Notes: generated by a model not told the origin, from the sequence alone. Positions 13,457 through 25,720 are shown, numbered from the stretch's first letter. The stretch: DNA of 64,000 nucleotides from Ophthalmolycus amberensis (GCA_024529925.1 JAFEUB010001484.1:499001-563000), one strand, 5' to 3'. Made by a program: numbers and translations.

Positions 13457-13749
13457 ACCATTCACTTCAATACAGTCATAGGTTTTCTAGGAGCCGCATC
13501 TAGTGGCAGTTAGTATACCTGTCGAAGCATTGTGAAACACAGCACACAGATGAAGAATACAAATGTTGGGACGGGACATTTTGCACCAGCTACTCAGTTA
13601 GCAAACCCATCAGCATGTTAGCTTAGCTTGGTTGCTAACAGGACAATAACTTCACACAGTTTATGCAAATTATGCATTTGTACGTCGACTCCCGTCACAT
13701 AACCGTCTGCAAACCATTGGTAGTGGAACAGTTTATAATCAGACAAATG

Positions 13750-14020
13750 TTAAAGGACAGTATGTAGCATTATGGTGGATCTAATGGAAAATGGAAAAAT
13801 GGAACATAATAATCATAACTTTGTTTTTTATTGGTGTATAATCACCTGAAACTAAGAATCAATGCTTTCGTTATCTTAGAATGAGTCCTTCATATCTGCA
13901 TAGGGAGCGGGTCCTCTTCGTGGAGTCCGTCGTGTTGCACCGCCATGTTTCTACGGAAGCCCAGAACGGACAAACCAAACACTGGCTCCAGAGAGAGCGT
14001 TTAGCATTCGCTTTAAAGTT
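13750..14020 (-). mobile_element. dispersed repeat family D (MITE-like), reverse copy
   Basis: On plus: CACCTGAAACTAAGAATCAA, AGGGAGCGGGTCCTCTTCGT and GCACCGCCATGTTTCTACGG, then CCAGAACGGACAAACCAAAC. I recognise this as a frequent percomorph repeat whose ends read CAGTGTGTAGGATTTAG in inverted orientation. Confidence 0.7.
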
Positions 14021-14432
14021 CTACAATACACTTACAAAACTGCGGTAACGTGAGCCACAGAGTGCACAACCGTGGAATCACCAGCGGCCTTCTGACTCCC
14101 ATTTGCTCCTAAAATAGAGTTATTACATCGAGGGCGGCCGTCCGTTCCCAGACACTCGTACGGCTGTTGAAACGGCGACCGGAGAGTGAGCTGAAAGCTC
14201 CGAGCATCGGTGTGGCTGTTTGTACCCTGAAATATTCATAAAGCGCCACATCCACATGAATCTTTCACTAAGGAAATGATTGTCGTAAACATGAAGTGCC
14301 ATCCCTGCCACTGTGCGCTGAAAAATTCATGCTTTTTGAGGCATAAATTATGACACGGAGCTCTCTCCCTCTGCTGGGGGGGGGGGGTGCTGTGACTTCC
14401 TCCCCCTCCACTTTCCTCCTCCTGACCGAGGT

Positions 14433-14440
14433 GCGCACAC

Positions 14441-14471
<31 letters not shown>
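14433..14471 (+). repeat. (CA)n microsatellite
   Basis: About 18 CA units preceded by CACGCA. Confidence 0.92.
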
Positions 14472-14879
14472 AGTAGCATACTAGAATGACACATCCAGAG
14501 GTTAGAATACCCAAAAGGCAATATTCTCCGTTATACTTGAGGGAGGTTTCATTCAACATTTATTTTCATAGTTTTGTTTATAATTTCTCTTGGAAAACAG
14601 AGTCAATTACTCAGAACTAGGAACACGAAATAAGGCAAAAAGTCACATTATTACCCAAACTGTCGGTTGGATAAACATCCATCATAGTTTACAGACCGAG
14701 GTCCTGGTTCAACTGGCCTGCTGTACTTACGGGAGCTGTGTGGTGTTCTTGTGCTCTTAAAGTAGTTTATATAATGTGGACTAAATGTTACAACCTGACT
14801 GTAGGTGTTTCCTGATCCATCTGACCCACAGTCAGAGATGTCATCGTGTTCCTATAACAAACCCATCTTGTGGGAACAA

Positions 14880-15265
14880 TGATGTTATATATAATATTCA
14901 CCGATTGCAATTTTCTTTGGCGATTCCGACTTTTGGAAAGTCCGATCTGCTGATTCCGATTTGCTATCTTTTTACTTTATTGCTTGTCATCTAAAGTGGA
15001 TATTTGCAATCATTTGAAATAATTCAAATGATTAGGAAATACATTATTGTGGATTTATATAAATACTTGAAAAATGAATCTTAGCATCAGTAGTTTTAAT
15101 GATGCATTAAAAGCTGCTTATAGCTAGTGTTAGATTTTGGAGAAGGAATTATGACCTGTTTAACTTCCTATCTCATATTGCTGTGAAATCATCTCCTTGG
15201 AACACTATAGTAGAGCTTGAACGCCCTATAATTCAAGTCAATGTAACCTCCGTAAACGTTCCCCC
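14880..15265 (-). mobile_element. dispersed repeat family B, reverse copy
   Basis: Contains GATTCCGATTTGCTATCTTT, TAATTCAAATGATTAGGAAA and CATATTGCTGTGAAATCATC, in parallel with 10,950-11,430. Confidence 0.65.
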
Positions 15266-15470
15266 CGACATGAGGTGTTAAATATCAATCATCTATGTTC
15301 GGGAGAGTGAAGCAGACACACATTTCCTCTCTCATCGCCATTGTTCTTCGTTCTGAAGTGTGCATGTGTGTGTTCCTCCGTCTATCTCTTTCCCGCTCTC
15401 ACTGCCAGGTCCTGATTTTTTTTCAGGGGAGTGTGTGGTCCTATCTGTGTGAGCACGTTCCTGTCTTTGT

Positions 15471-15576
<106 letters not shown>

Positions 15577-17975
15577 TCGGCCCTCACCTCGAGGCGAGTC
15601 GATCCTCTTACAGTAATACCATTGCCTAATCTCAGAGGCGTATCAGAGGGAGCTCAGAGCGCTCAGCGCTAATAGGTTCACACAAATGGGATCTAGTCAG
15701 AAAACCTCCCAATCCTCCTGCCACTGTAAATATGGAGAGCATTATCTAAGTCCGCCTGGAGGCCTCCGATGTGGAACTGATGCAGATTTGACAGAGCGAC
15801 TGAGAGATAGCGGCCAAAAAACAAAACAAAAAAAAGGTGATTTAACATGCTGTTAGCAGCGTTACAGCAGTCATTTCATTGGTTGTAGCGATGAATTGGG
15901 GAGAATCTTAACTCTTTAAACCCCGATGGGGTCTTGTGTCATTCATGCAGGATTCTTTTAACCAATAGAAACCATTGAATGTTAATATAAAAATGTGTAA
16001 GGGATTTCGAAGTAAGTTATTTCTTGACTTAAATTCACTTGTGCCCTGATAAGACCTCAGTTTTAGTTATTTCATATGAGAGATTTCTGCATTTTTGTTT
16101 TGTTTTTGATGTGCTCTTCTTATGGGTTTTGTGGGCGGGATGTCACAAACTTCCACCCACCAATCAGAGTTTTGCAACTTTTAAATCAGAATCTGATGAC
16201 AGTTGTTTTGTTTTTTTGCAGAATCCGACACTAAAGTCCTGATAAAGGACTTATACCAGATGTCTTTTTATAGGGAAGAACCATAGACTGTGTATAAGAA
16301 GTGTACATAGTCAGCTCATATTCTTCGAGCACCTTTGTTCATTTTAACTGTAGGATTTGTCATTTATTGTTTGTTTTCATTATTTTACCAGGTACCATGC
16401 TCTCTATTTGAGAGAAATTCAGCATCGAAAGGAGACAACATGCGGAAACTGCATTACCTTTATCGATGGCTGTTGTTAAAGCGACGATGAACTCTAATTC
16501 ACAGATTACAATCTGAAGGCCTTTCTCTCACAGTCTATGGCTGTAAGTGTGACGGTCTCTCAAAGACGGTAAAGATGACGAAATTAAAGTGAATGTACGA
16601 TGGAGTCACAGTCTTTAGCAGGGTGACACATATCATTGATCGAAACAAACCTGTATTCAGCTGGCACGGTGTTTACTCTCGACTTTCAGCGATGAATTGA
16701 TGGATATTGACAAAAAGTTTTTTTATAGGGGTTCACATGTTTCACTTATTTCACCTGGAAAACAAAAGTATGGATGCTTGATCTTTTATAACACGATAAT
16801 CAAATAATAATAATTGATTATGTATGTATTTTATATGTATATAATAACAATTTAGTGTGAATGTAGGAAGATAAATGAGCACAAACTAAAATATGCCAAA
16901 GCTTGTGCAGAATGAAGATGCTCTATCAACAAGGACGTATAAAAGATTGATTGCTTTGATAAAAAAGTAAACATGTACATTGAAAGCGATAAATCAAAGA
17001 CACGTAATAAATTAGGAATCATATAATGTGTCCAGTGGGGCTTTGCCCAGCTGGATGTACACTGCTCAGGCACAAAAACATCAAATACAGTCAAATAAAT
17101 GAATTCTTCATTGAGGGAGTGGAACGATGTGGAGGAAAAAGTGTTGAACGGCCCTCGAAGTGCACAGTCAGGTGAAGATGCGGGAAGATATGACGGAAAC
17201 ATATGAGTGTTGAAATCAATAAAAAACACTGTCGAGATGTGTCTGTGCCAGGCGAGCTCCTGCACCTGAACTCCACACGCTGTGAGCGAACCAGAGCAGC
17301 GCCGAGGGAGACAGACACAGTCCTGCAGTGACACCCAGAGGCTCAAAGCGGTACTGCGTCACTCAGACACAGCACGCCGACTACCTTCGCCATGATGCAG
17401 GGACACCGGTAAGGGGTCAGTGCTCACGACTATACACTTATTCAAAAAAATATAAAGCTGGAAGTGCAGATATCTTTACAACCATGTGAAACTCATTATG
17501 TCCAGTTGGTTTGTGTTTTCATCTTTCTTCCAATAACTAGTGTTATAAACGGCTGAATGCCTCAGTCATTGCTTTCAATGACCATGATACATGGAGTGCA
17601 GAGCTAGCATTGAGCCTCTCTGTATTTGTGTGTGTCTGTGCGTTGTAGCTGACTTATACAGCTATGGTTTTTATCATGTGTTAACACTTAAGGAAAGTGA
17701 CCTTCGCAGCCAGTGGCACTGTTACATGTAAACAAATATATATATATTTATATATGTATATATGTTCTCATTAATTATATTGATTAGCTTCGTAGACTTT
17801 TCAGCTCTTTATTTGTAAGTATAACAGCACAGATATATCTGTACATGTCTGCTGCTTCTCAGGCCAGAGTGAGAAAAGCTGTTCATTAATCAGGAGCACA
17901 CCACTTTCTCTCTCTTCTCTCCAACTTGAGTAGAATTTCTTCAATGAACTCAAAATAAATACTTTTCTTTTCTGA

Positions 17976-17995
17976 GGGGGGGGGGGGGGGGGGGG
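17976..17995 (+). repeat. poly-G run
   Basis: Twenty consecutive G. Length is likely unreliable in any assembly. Confidence 0.95.
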
Positions 17996-18096
17996 ACATT
18001 TATTTTTTATTTTGTTCACATGCAATCAGTGAATCCTGGTATAGCACTAGTTCAGTCTTTCTATCTACATATTCACTTCATCTAAACGATGAAGCT

Positions 18097-18918
18097 CTAC
18101 TTGAGCTCAGCTGTGGATCCATAACCAACCCAAAGTCCAGCAGAGAGCAGCTGAGTGAACGTGGTCTGGACTCTGTGGAGGAGAGTCATGGTCTCACAGA
18201 CGCTGTAGAAACACAGAATCCCTGCCCTGTGGTTCAGGTACACTCCTACTGTGGAGGACTGAGGGCCTGAGAGGGAGGTTATCATGTTGTTATGACTGAA
18301 TTCATAACCCCAACTCCAACAATATACTGCCCAAGACATGTCATTGTTCCCAAATCCACTTTCATAGACCGCTCCTCTCATATGTGTGTATGTGACTGCT
18401 ACTGAAACATCAAACTCAATCCACTCCCCCTCCCAGTAACATCGTCCAGTCAACTTCTGTCTGCTCAGGACCTGAAGACTGTTAATGCTACTGTGTGAAC
18501 CTGGGAGACGAGAGTGTAACTGTCTTGTCATACTCAACTGTGTGAAGTGTGATGCTCTCTTCACTGTTGCTTTCCTGTTCCCTTCAGACAACAACAGCTT
18601 TCTGCTTGTTGTTTTTGGATTCAGTGTCATTTGACATGAATATTTGAGGAAATCAGTTCTGGTCTCGGGCTCTGCCAGTGAGATCTTGGTGGATTCCTCA
18701 CTCAGAATGTCTCGCAGTTTATCTCTGACCTCTGACACGGCTGCCATCACATCCTCAAAGCATTGCAGAGGGCATATATTGATGCTGGATGAGTCAGTAG
18801 AGTCACTAAGACATGACAGTGAGTGGTAGTGCTGTACTTGTAGGACTTGTAGTCCCTCTTGAGACCGTAAAGGGAAGAGTTTGAGACTGGGTGAACTCCA
18901 ACTAAAAATACATCCTGC
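18097..18918 (-). pseudogene. PRY/SPRY-only TRIM fragment (5'-truncated paralog or lone last exon)
   Basis: An open frame runs from just after a TGA near 18,919-18,921 to TAG at 18,097. It reads CLSDSTDSSSINICPLQCF, EDVMAAVSEVRDKLRDIL and a PRY-SPRY ending GPQSSTVGVYLNHRAGILCF and GYGSTAELK-stop, clearly related to the 23.5-25.1 kb TRIM. There is no RING, B-box or coiled coil in the ORF or in the next several kb upstream. The segment before CLSDSTD does not resemble the coiled coil of the intact gene. GRHYWEVEW has become GRCYWEGEW. Best read as a dead or truncated tandem copy; the last exon of a gene whose other exons I missed is possible. Confidence 0.75.
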
Positions 18919-20099
18919 TCACAACACACAACCTAAGATAACCCTGCTTGGACAATCAGTCAGTTTTAGATTGATGTGTTGACCTCGTCCTCTCTCCATT
19001 TCGTCCACTTTGGTGTGTTTGGAGCAGCTGCATGGCTTTATTAAACGCATCTGTTCCATACAGCCATTTCATTAATTATGAACCTGCTCATGTAGAAGAA
19101 CACAAACAATGATGGTGCTGTTAGTTTCGTGGTTTTGTTTCCAAAGAGCTGTGAGCGATTAGAAAGCACAATGTCCCACTTTATGGTGGGACATTGTGCT
19201 TTAAACTGCAGCATGGCAGCCTGTCAGTGAAGGAGTCAAGCAGGGAAGGAGCTAAACGGTTCTCCTCTCCCGGCCCCTTTACTCTTACATACTTTAGTTT
19301 GGTTGGCTTTGTTTTTCACTTGTTCACCACTAGGTGTCCCCCTTGGCCTACTTTCCCCTTGGTGACTTTAATAGGTCTTTTTCCCCGAGCAGACGTTTTG
19401 ACTTGTCTTGTTTTGCGTGGCTGTGTTTGCTGTATTTTCGTTTTATTTCCTGTTTTTTTTCAGTTCATTGCTCAGTCTTTGAAGCCCAGTTTCCGTTTCC
19501 TTCCTGTGTTCACCTCTTGTATTTTTGGACTATTGCTTGAACTCTGAACTTTGCCACATGAATTCTATGGAGAACTGTTTTTCTAAGAAGTGAAGATGAT
19601 TAAAAGCTTGTTGCAGCCACAGTGTCATGTCAGTGGAAGCGGTTTGTTTTTTTAAACCGGTTTAATATGAGCTTTTAGAATTGGGGCAGATCTACAGTAT
19701 AAGAAAGGACAAAATCACGTCCATTATTATCTGTTTTCCGTCAGGAGTCCAGGACAATTTCAAATCCCGCTTTTTCTTTTTTTCTTTCCTCCGCATCACT
19801 TGTTCTCGTCAAATCAATTTGTAACTTTTAACAATTTTTTTTCATAATTTTGTCCATACAATATTGATTTGTTTGGTGAGGCTCTGATTTTTGGTATGTT
19901 GTTTTCTTTGACTCTTGACTTACAGAAGTCACCAGTAGTCAGGTCAATAAACACCTAGTGACACTGATGGAAATGCGTTCGCTCTCATTTGCAGACTGCT
20001 CTTTTGTTTTCTCCTCATTCGCTGCTTTGACACTGCTGAGTGTCAGCCGTTCTTTCTGTGAGCACATTAGAACCTTGATGCCCTGAAGAACATAAACCG

Positions 20100-20592
20100 A
20101 CACACTGCTGTGGTTGAGGTGCATCAAGCCAACATATCTTTTAGCTCTTTTATCCGTGTTGAAAAGCACGATCATATTGATCATGCCCCGTCGCTCAGAG
20201 GTCCTTACGGCCGATCGACCCGGTCGCGGCTGTTTTCTGTCCTGGCCCCACAGTGGTGGAATGAACTCCCCACTGAGGTCAGGACAGCGGAGTCGCTGCC
20301 CATCTTTCATCAGGCTGAAAACTCACCTCTTCAAGAAGGCCTACCCTGAGCCTTCCACTTAGCACTTACTTAGCATTTATTGTATTCATGTTAGTTTGTG
20401 GCACTTATTGCATTCGTTTGTTTCTGCACTGTAGCTTTGGCGTTGGTTTATGCTCTATGATGCTTGTTTGAGGAAAGGACATGCACTTATGACTTCTGGT
20501 GACTAGTTGTTCTTTCGAAAACTGATGTTGAATACACTTATTGTAAGTCACTTTGGATAAAAGCGTCTGCTAAATGACTGTAATGTAATTGT
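20100..20592 (+). mobile_element. 5'-truncated L2-clade LINE, 3' end
   Basis: Frame pieces read SLRGPYGRSTRSRLFSVLAP, QWWNELPTEVRTAES and (one frame over) LKTHLFKKAYPEP, the typical C-terminus of a fish L2/CR1-type reverse transcriptase ORF. The 3' tail has CACTTTGGATAAAAGCG (20550 region), a stem with GGATA loop as in the UnaL2 3' recognition hairpin, then AAATGACTGTAATGTAAT. A frameshift separates the two coding pieces. Inactive. Confidence 0.75.
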
Positions 20593-20619
20593 ATAGAATC
20601 AGCTTCATTCTTCGTCTCC

Positions 20620-21440
20620 TAGGTTGGTTCCAAAAATACCACATTTTGTTGAGGAGGTTCCCTCTGTACAGTGTCACTGACTTCAAAAGTCATTTCAGAC
20701 GATCAAGAGGACAAGTAGAGGTAGGCTTATCAACAGCATTGTGAGGCCAAAGTATAATCACTAAATATTTGCATGTCAGTTTGACCTTCTTCTCTGCTAG
20801 GACCTAATGACCACGCTGGGACTATTCGACACGAACAGACAGCAAACCAAACTACTCTGTCCAACCAGGAGGTGGCAGACAGATTCCACATCTCACAATC
20901 GACAGTTTCAACACATCTCCCATGACTTTTGTTCTCTGGTCAATACACATCCATCCCATCACATGTTGTGGCCTACAGGGGGAAGCACTTCACGCATCTC
21001 AGTTACGGTTTCAAACAGCTGGATTTCGCAAACACAGTCTGTGCTGTCACATTCCCATTTTAAAACACCACAATGCAACAATCCCACAGCCAACACAGAT
21101 GTTGCACGGCTTTTGGAAGAAGATCGCCATTACCTGTGATTCAGTTTATCCTCTGTTGCGACAACTGATGAAACCCTACAGGGATAGTGGGCACCAAACC
21201 GCCAGACAGAGGTGCTTTAACAAGAAGCTGACTGCGGCTCGCATGGTCATTGAGCATGGTTTAGGCATGTTCTAATTCCAGCACATGAAAGAACTGCCAA
21301 ATATCAGTGCAACCGTCACAGCATGCGTTGCATTCTTCATGTTTGTTTGGATTGCGATGACCAACTTGATGAAGATGGGCAGAGTCTTCTTCATCAACTC
21401 GGAGAGGACACCACAGCCCAACAACTAAGATGCATCTCAC
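20620..21440 (+). pseudogene. PIF/Harbinger (HARBI1-like) transposase, decayed
   Basis: Pieces in more than one frame follow the order of HARBI1-type proteins: GEALHASQLRFQTAGFRK, HNATIPQP, YPLLRQLMKPYRDSGHQTAR, CFNKKLTAARMVIEHGLGMF, HMKELPNISATVTAC, then LDCDDQLDEDGQSLLHQL. The stretch that normally follows the FG(R/M) motif (WRCL region) is missing and stop codons interrupt the frame. Both terminal inverted repeats were not found. Family knowledge: DDE transposases of this group prefer TWA targets. Confidence 0.7.
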
Positions 21441-23086
21441 TACAGAGACATGAGTTGTGTCCAAATGTAAGGATGGTATGCACCCTCACACTACATTTAG
21501 TTAGATTTTGATGTACACATTCTTTGAGGTGGTGTGCAGGGTGTCATGGGGTGATGTGAGGCACTTCAGGTCAAATGCAAAGTGGAAAACAAGCTTGTAA
21601 TATTTGATAAGGCATTACTTTTGGATTAAAGTGCCTCTACATCATCAAGACTTCTGCTGGGCCTCCACATGGCAGCTCATGAGGGTGCAAAAATAAACTG
21701 GCAAAATCAGCAGGAGAATTTAGGAGTCATTAGTTGCGACTGTGAACCAGCCAACCACTTCTCCTTTTGGGGAGTTTCAGTCTCCAAATGAGATTTAACA
21801 TGTTTTTCATCTTGTGTTGCTTTCTTTTAGTAACTCAATTTATTTCTTGTCCCATTCATGTTATTATTTACTTTTTTTTAAATCGTTCTGCTCTTTCCGG
21901 CCATTTGTTTATTTGAAAAACTATTTGTTTATTTATTTGTTCATTTAGGATCGCCGTTAACAATATGTCCTCACAGACATATATGAGACGGATAATCTGT
22001 GAATACTTTGAATACTCCTAATGGCATTTGAGAGATTCCACAGTGCCTGAAGGAAAACAACCAATCAGTGCCAAGGAGTGTTTGATTCAGCTGTCAATCA
22101 CTGCTGCTGAAGCCTGTGAGCTCAGATCAAACTGTTAAACGAGGCAGCGCTAAGATTCTGTCACTGTATTACATTGCAATACACTGCATTGTATTGTATT
22201 TCTCACCTGATATATTTTACTGTTAAGCTGTAAAATGAGAACGTTTTTGAGTATAAAAAATCGGAACCTACCCTTTTAAAACGATTCTGATTCACAAAGA
22301 TTTGCACAAATCAATGGCCTTTACATTGTTAATTAATCAGACATTGGGTTTTGTTGATTGTCTCCTATTCTGTGTTTACAATGAATTTGAGAGAAAACTT
22401 TAAATGTGTAAATGAGGCTGATTGGCTTCATTTGGACATTGAACTGGCCACTGCTTTGATAACACTGCTGCTTCCTGTTAGTCTGGATTCCACGACTGCA
22501 CTTTGTTATGTTTTAGTCGGAGAATGCCCTTGGTTATACTCTCAAATCACTTTTAGATTTTCTTCTGTAGCTTTCATACTTTCTAAAAATAAACACACAA
22601 GGACGCTGTGCTCATTTTGACAAGAAAAATATCTTCATTGATTTATTTAATTCACATATATAATCAGTAAATCCTGATAAACACTCTGGTTCTCTCACTC
22701 TTTAGGCAGCAGAAACTATGCAATGATTTAATTCACAAACGCTTACAAGCTTGAGTCCAACAGGACATGCAGGACACAGAGGACAGGTGGAACTAATCAG
22801 GGCAGACAGTCAACAAAGGCGAGGAAACACACAAAAGACAAGGAAGTAAGCCCAGACAGGACACACGGGGAGAGTGAACTTACAAAATAAAATCAGGACA
22901 CACTGAACCTGAATGAAACAAGTACAAAATATGAATGAAACTCATATTTTGTATAGTATAAAACAAAGACCCCAAAACACAAAATCCTCTAGAAACAGAT
23001 GCAACACAGTCCAGTCTTCACACAAATGTCTGAGGGCATTGAGCCAAACTGTGACAGCTTCAATCTTTCCAAAGCCATATCCATAA
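21441..23086. other. gene-free stretch between the Harbinger remnant and the TRIM gene
   Basis: AT-rich spacer. Nothing beyond a weak repeat resemblance at 22,780-22,900 and a 12-bp hairpin at 22,923-22,953. Confidence 0.55.
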
Positions 23087-23092
23087 TTTATT
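23087..23092 (-). terminator. candidate polyadenylation signal of the TRIM gene
   Basis: AATAAA on the minus strand about 365 bases after the TRIM stop codon. Assigned by position only. Confidence 0.3.
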
Positions 23093-23454
23093 TATCTACA
23101 AATAGCCTAGAATCTAACAATGAAAAGGTAAGATAATAATGATACTTAAAACTCACAAATGAAAGCATTGTAAATCCCCTTCTGGCTGTCTGTGCATTCT
23201 TTTAGAGATCAGAGGTATCCTTCCTGACAAACCACAAAACAGATAAAACAGAAAATAACTCCCTAAAATGACACATATTGTTTGTGTTATCACTAAAAAA
23301 TAATGACCAGAAATGCAATAATATCTGAATTTAAAAGAAGAAGAAAAACTCTTAGTTATATGAGCAGTGATTGTGATCAAACCCTAAAGATAGTTGAGCA
23401 ACAGAGAAAGATAAACATTGATAAACACTCACAGAAGAATCTCACCCAGTGGCT

Positions 23455-25140
23455 CTAGCATTTGTCTTTTGGCTCACAAAACTCAGCAGATGATCGTAAA
23501 CTTAAAATACTGTAAGTTCTAAGTCCAGCATAGAGAGGCTGAGTGAACGTGGCCTGGACTCTGTGGAGGAGAGTCATGGTTTCAGAGATGTTGTAGAAAC
23601 ACAGAATACCTGCCCTGTGGTCCAGGTACACTCCTACTGTGGAGGACTGAGGGCCTGAGATGGAGGTTCTTATGTTGTTGTGTTTGAATTGATAACCATT
23701 AAACGAACAATCTAGAGCCCAAGACTTGTCACTACATCCAAATTCACTTTCTGCTCCTTTTCTGCTAATATCCTTGTATGTGACAGCTACATGAACTGCT
23801 AACCCACTCCACTCCACCTCCCAGTAGTGACGCCCAGTCAGACTCTCTTGACTCAGGACCTGAGACCTGTTAAGAAATCGATCTGGGTGACTTGAATACG
23901 TCTGTGTTCTACTAACGTTTGATGCTTTCGTGTTCTCCTCTGATATTGACACCCGTCTGTTTGCTGTGTTTGGATCCAGTGTAAGTCTTTGTGAATATTT
24001 TAAGAATTCATCTCTGGTCTTCGGCTCTACTTGTGGCAGTAAAACATCTATGTTAGTCAATGTATCTGAGATCTTGATCCATTCCTCATTAAGAATGTCC
24101 TGTAGTTTAATATTGGCCTCAGACACAGCCACTGGCACATCCTCAAAGTACCTCAGGGGACCGATATGTGTACTGGGTAAGTCTGTAGAGTCACTAAGAC
24201 GTGACAGAAGGGGGTACTTGAGAAGAAAATGAGTGTGGTCCTCTGTGTGTGAGAGCTGCTCTAGCTCAGCGTCTTGTCTCCTCAGTTCAGAGATCTCCTC
24301 CTCGAGCTCCTTCTGAAGCTCTTTGACTCGACTCGCTTCACTTTTCTGCTGAGATCTGATCTGCTGCTTCACATCTGAGCTTCTTTTCTCAATGAGACGG
24401 ATCAGATCTGTGAAGATCTTCTCGCTGTCCCTCACAGCATTATCAGCGGAGCGATTGATAGCCTCCACCTCCAGCTGAAGCACCTTCTCATCTTTCTCTC
24501 TGTTCTGGATTCTCTGCTGGATCTTCTGTTGACTCACCCCGAGCTCTTTCTGCCGCTCAGTCCTTTCTGCTGCAGCTGGGACTGTGTTGTGGCCTTTGTG
24601 TTCATCCATGGAGCACAGATAACATATACAGTGTTGATCAGTCTGGCAAAATATCTTCATCACCTCATTGTGACGAGTACAGATGTTCTCCTGAAGCTTC
24701 TTGGAGGGGTCGATCAGCTTGTGCTTCTCAAAGGCAGGGGATTCATAGTGAGGCTGGAGGTGCTGCTCACAATAAGAGACCACACACTGCAGACAGGACT
24801 TGAGAGCTTTCAGTTTTCTCCCAGTGCAGGCATCACAAGCCACGTCTTCAGGTCCAGCATAGCAGTGATCAGTTGGAGCAGCTTGGAGTCCCATCTTCTT
24901 CAGTTCCTCCACTAAATCTGCCAGCATGGTGTTTTTCACCAGGAAAGGCCTCGGAATAAATTCCTGTCTGCACTGAGGACAGCTGTGGAGCTTCTTCGGA
25001 TCCTCTTCATCCCAGTGGCTTTTGATACAGTTCATGCAGTAGTTGTGTCCACAGGGAATAGTCACTGGATCCTTCAGTAGGTCCAGACAGATCGAACAGC
25101 AGAGCTTTTCCTCGTCCAGCTGAATTCCTTGCTGCGCCAT
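23455..25140 (-). CDS. TRIM-family E3 ubiquitin ligase (RING, B-boxes, coiled coil, PRY-SPRY), single coding exon
   Basis: 561 residues. RING at 15-57 with C15-x2-C18-x11-C30-x-H32-x2-C35-x2-C38 and C54-x2-C57, all zinc ligands present. B-box 1-like C102/C105/C116/C119; B-box 2 from about 152 (CTRHNEVMKIFCQTDQHCIC). Coiled coil about 190-310. PRY-SPRY about 370-545 (GRHYWEVEW, GPQSSTVGVYLDHRAGILC). Family knowledge: the RING recruits E2-ubiquitin, the coiled coil makes antiparallel dimers and SPRY binds targets; fish carry hundreds of such genes (TRIM16-like, TRIM25-like, finTRIM), many linked to antiviral defence. I cannot assign an ortholog. The whole ORF is intronless and intact; the ATG has G at -3 and +4. 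A truncated relative lies about 4.5 kb away on the same strand. The target and exact role are unknown. Confidence 0.9.
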   Translation of the reverse strand: MAQQGIQLDEEKLCCSICLDLLKDPVTIPCGHNYCMNCIKSHWDEEDPKKLHSCPQCRQEFIPRPFLVKNTMLADLVEELKKMGLQAAPTDHCYAGPEDVACDACTGRKLKALKSCLQCVVSYCEQHLQPHYESPAFEKHKLIDPSKKLQENICTRHNEVMKIFCQTDQHCICYLCSMDEHKGHNTVPAAAERTERQKELGVSQQKIQQRIQNREKDEKVLQLEVEAINRSADNAVRDSEKIFTDLIRLIEKRSSDVKQQIRSQQKSEASRVKELQKELEEEISELRRQDAELEQLSHTEDHTHFLLKYPLLSRLSDSTDLPSTHIGPLRYFEDVPVAVSEANIKLQDILNEEWIKISDTLTNIDVLLPQVEPKTRDEFLKYSQRLTLDPNTANRRVSISEENTKASNVSRTQTYSSHPDRFLNRSQVLSQESLTGRHYWEVEWSGLAVHVAVTYKDISRKGAESEFGCSDKSWALDCSFNGYQFKHNNIRTSISGPQSSTVGVYLDHRAGILCFYNISETMTLLHRVQATFTQPLYAGLRTYSILSLRSSAEFCEPKDKC

Positions 25141-25379
25141 TTCACCTCTCAGAGACAGTGAATGTCAAATAGCTTATGTTCAGGTTTAATCTATACAAGT
25201 TATATCCAAAGATAAATTGCCACAACACTGCTCACAAAGCTCTGTTCAATAAACCCATTTAATTAATTAAGAATTATTTCCTTTTTGTTCACTTCATTGC
25301 TCACTTTTTACAACCCAGTATCTGTGTCAGTTTCTGTTCTGCGTTCACTTCTTGTATTTTGGACAATAGCCTGACTGTG

Positions 25380-25720
25380 TCACGGCGCAGGGAATACTCA
25401 AACAGGGATTGGACCCAAATGCAGAGGGTTGAGGAGGCAGCAGGATTGCTTAAGAGATTTATTGACAATTCTGCTTACTGGAGGCAAGAGTAAAAAAGTT
25501 AAGTGGCTGACAAGGCAGGTTGAAGGCAAACTGACAAACAGAACACAACATAACAACGATGACAACCTGGGGAACTGGGCTGGTATATGTAGGGAATAAC
25601 TGATTGGGGAAGTGGGGACAGGTGTGCAGGAAGTCAAGCGCCTGCACGAGAGACATGTGAAACTGATCAGGGTGGGGCAGCCGATTGAAACTGCCGTGAA
25701 AACACAAAGGCTGGGCAGGC
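25380..25720 (+). mobile_element. probable non-autonomous transposable element
   Basis: Starts near TGTCACGGCGCAGGGAATAC and contains GGACCCAAATGCAGAGGGTT, AGAGATTTATTGACAATTC and GGACAGGTGTGCAGGAAGTC, features typical of a widespread fish repeat that begins with GGACCCAAATGCAG. A related block (GGACAGGTGGAACTAATCAG) is at 22,780-22,900. Class not determined. Confidence 0.5.

Noticed and set aside
16852..17346. 164-codon minus frame
   Set aside because: Long but without a recognisable domain; composition and flanks look like AT-rich spacer, so probably chance.
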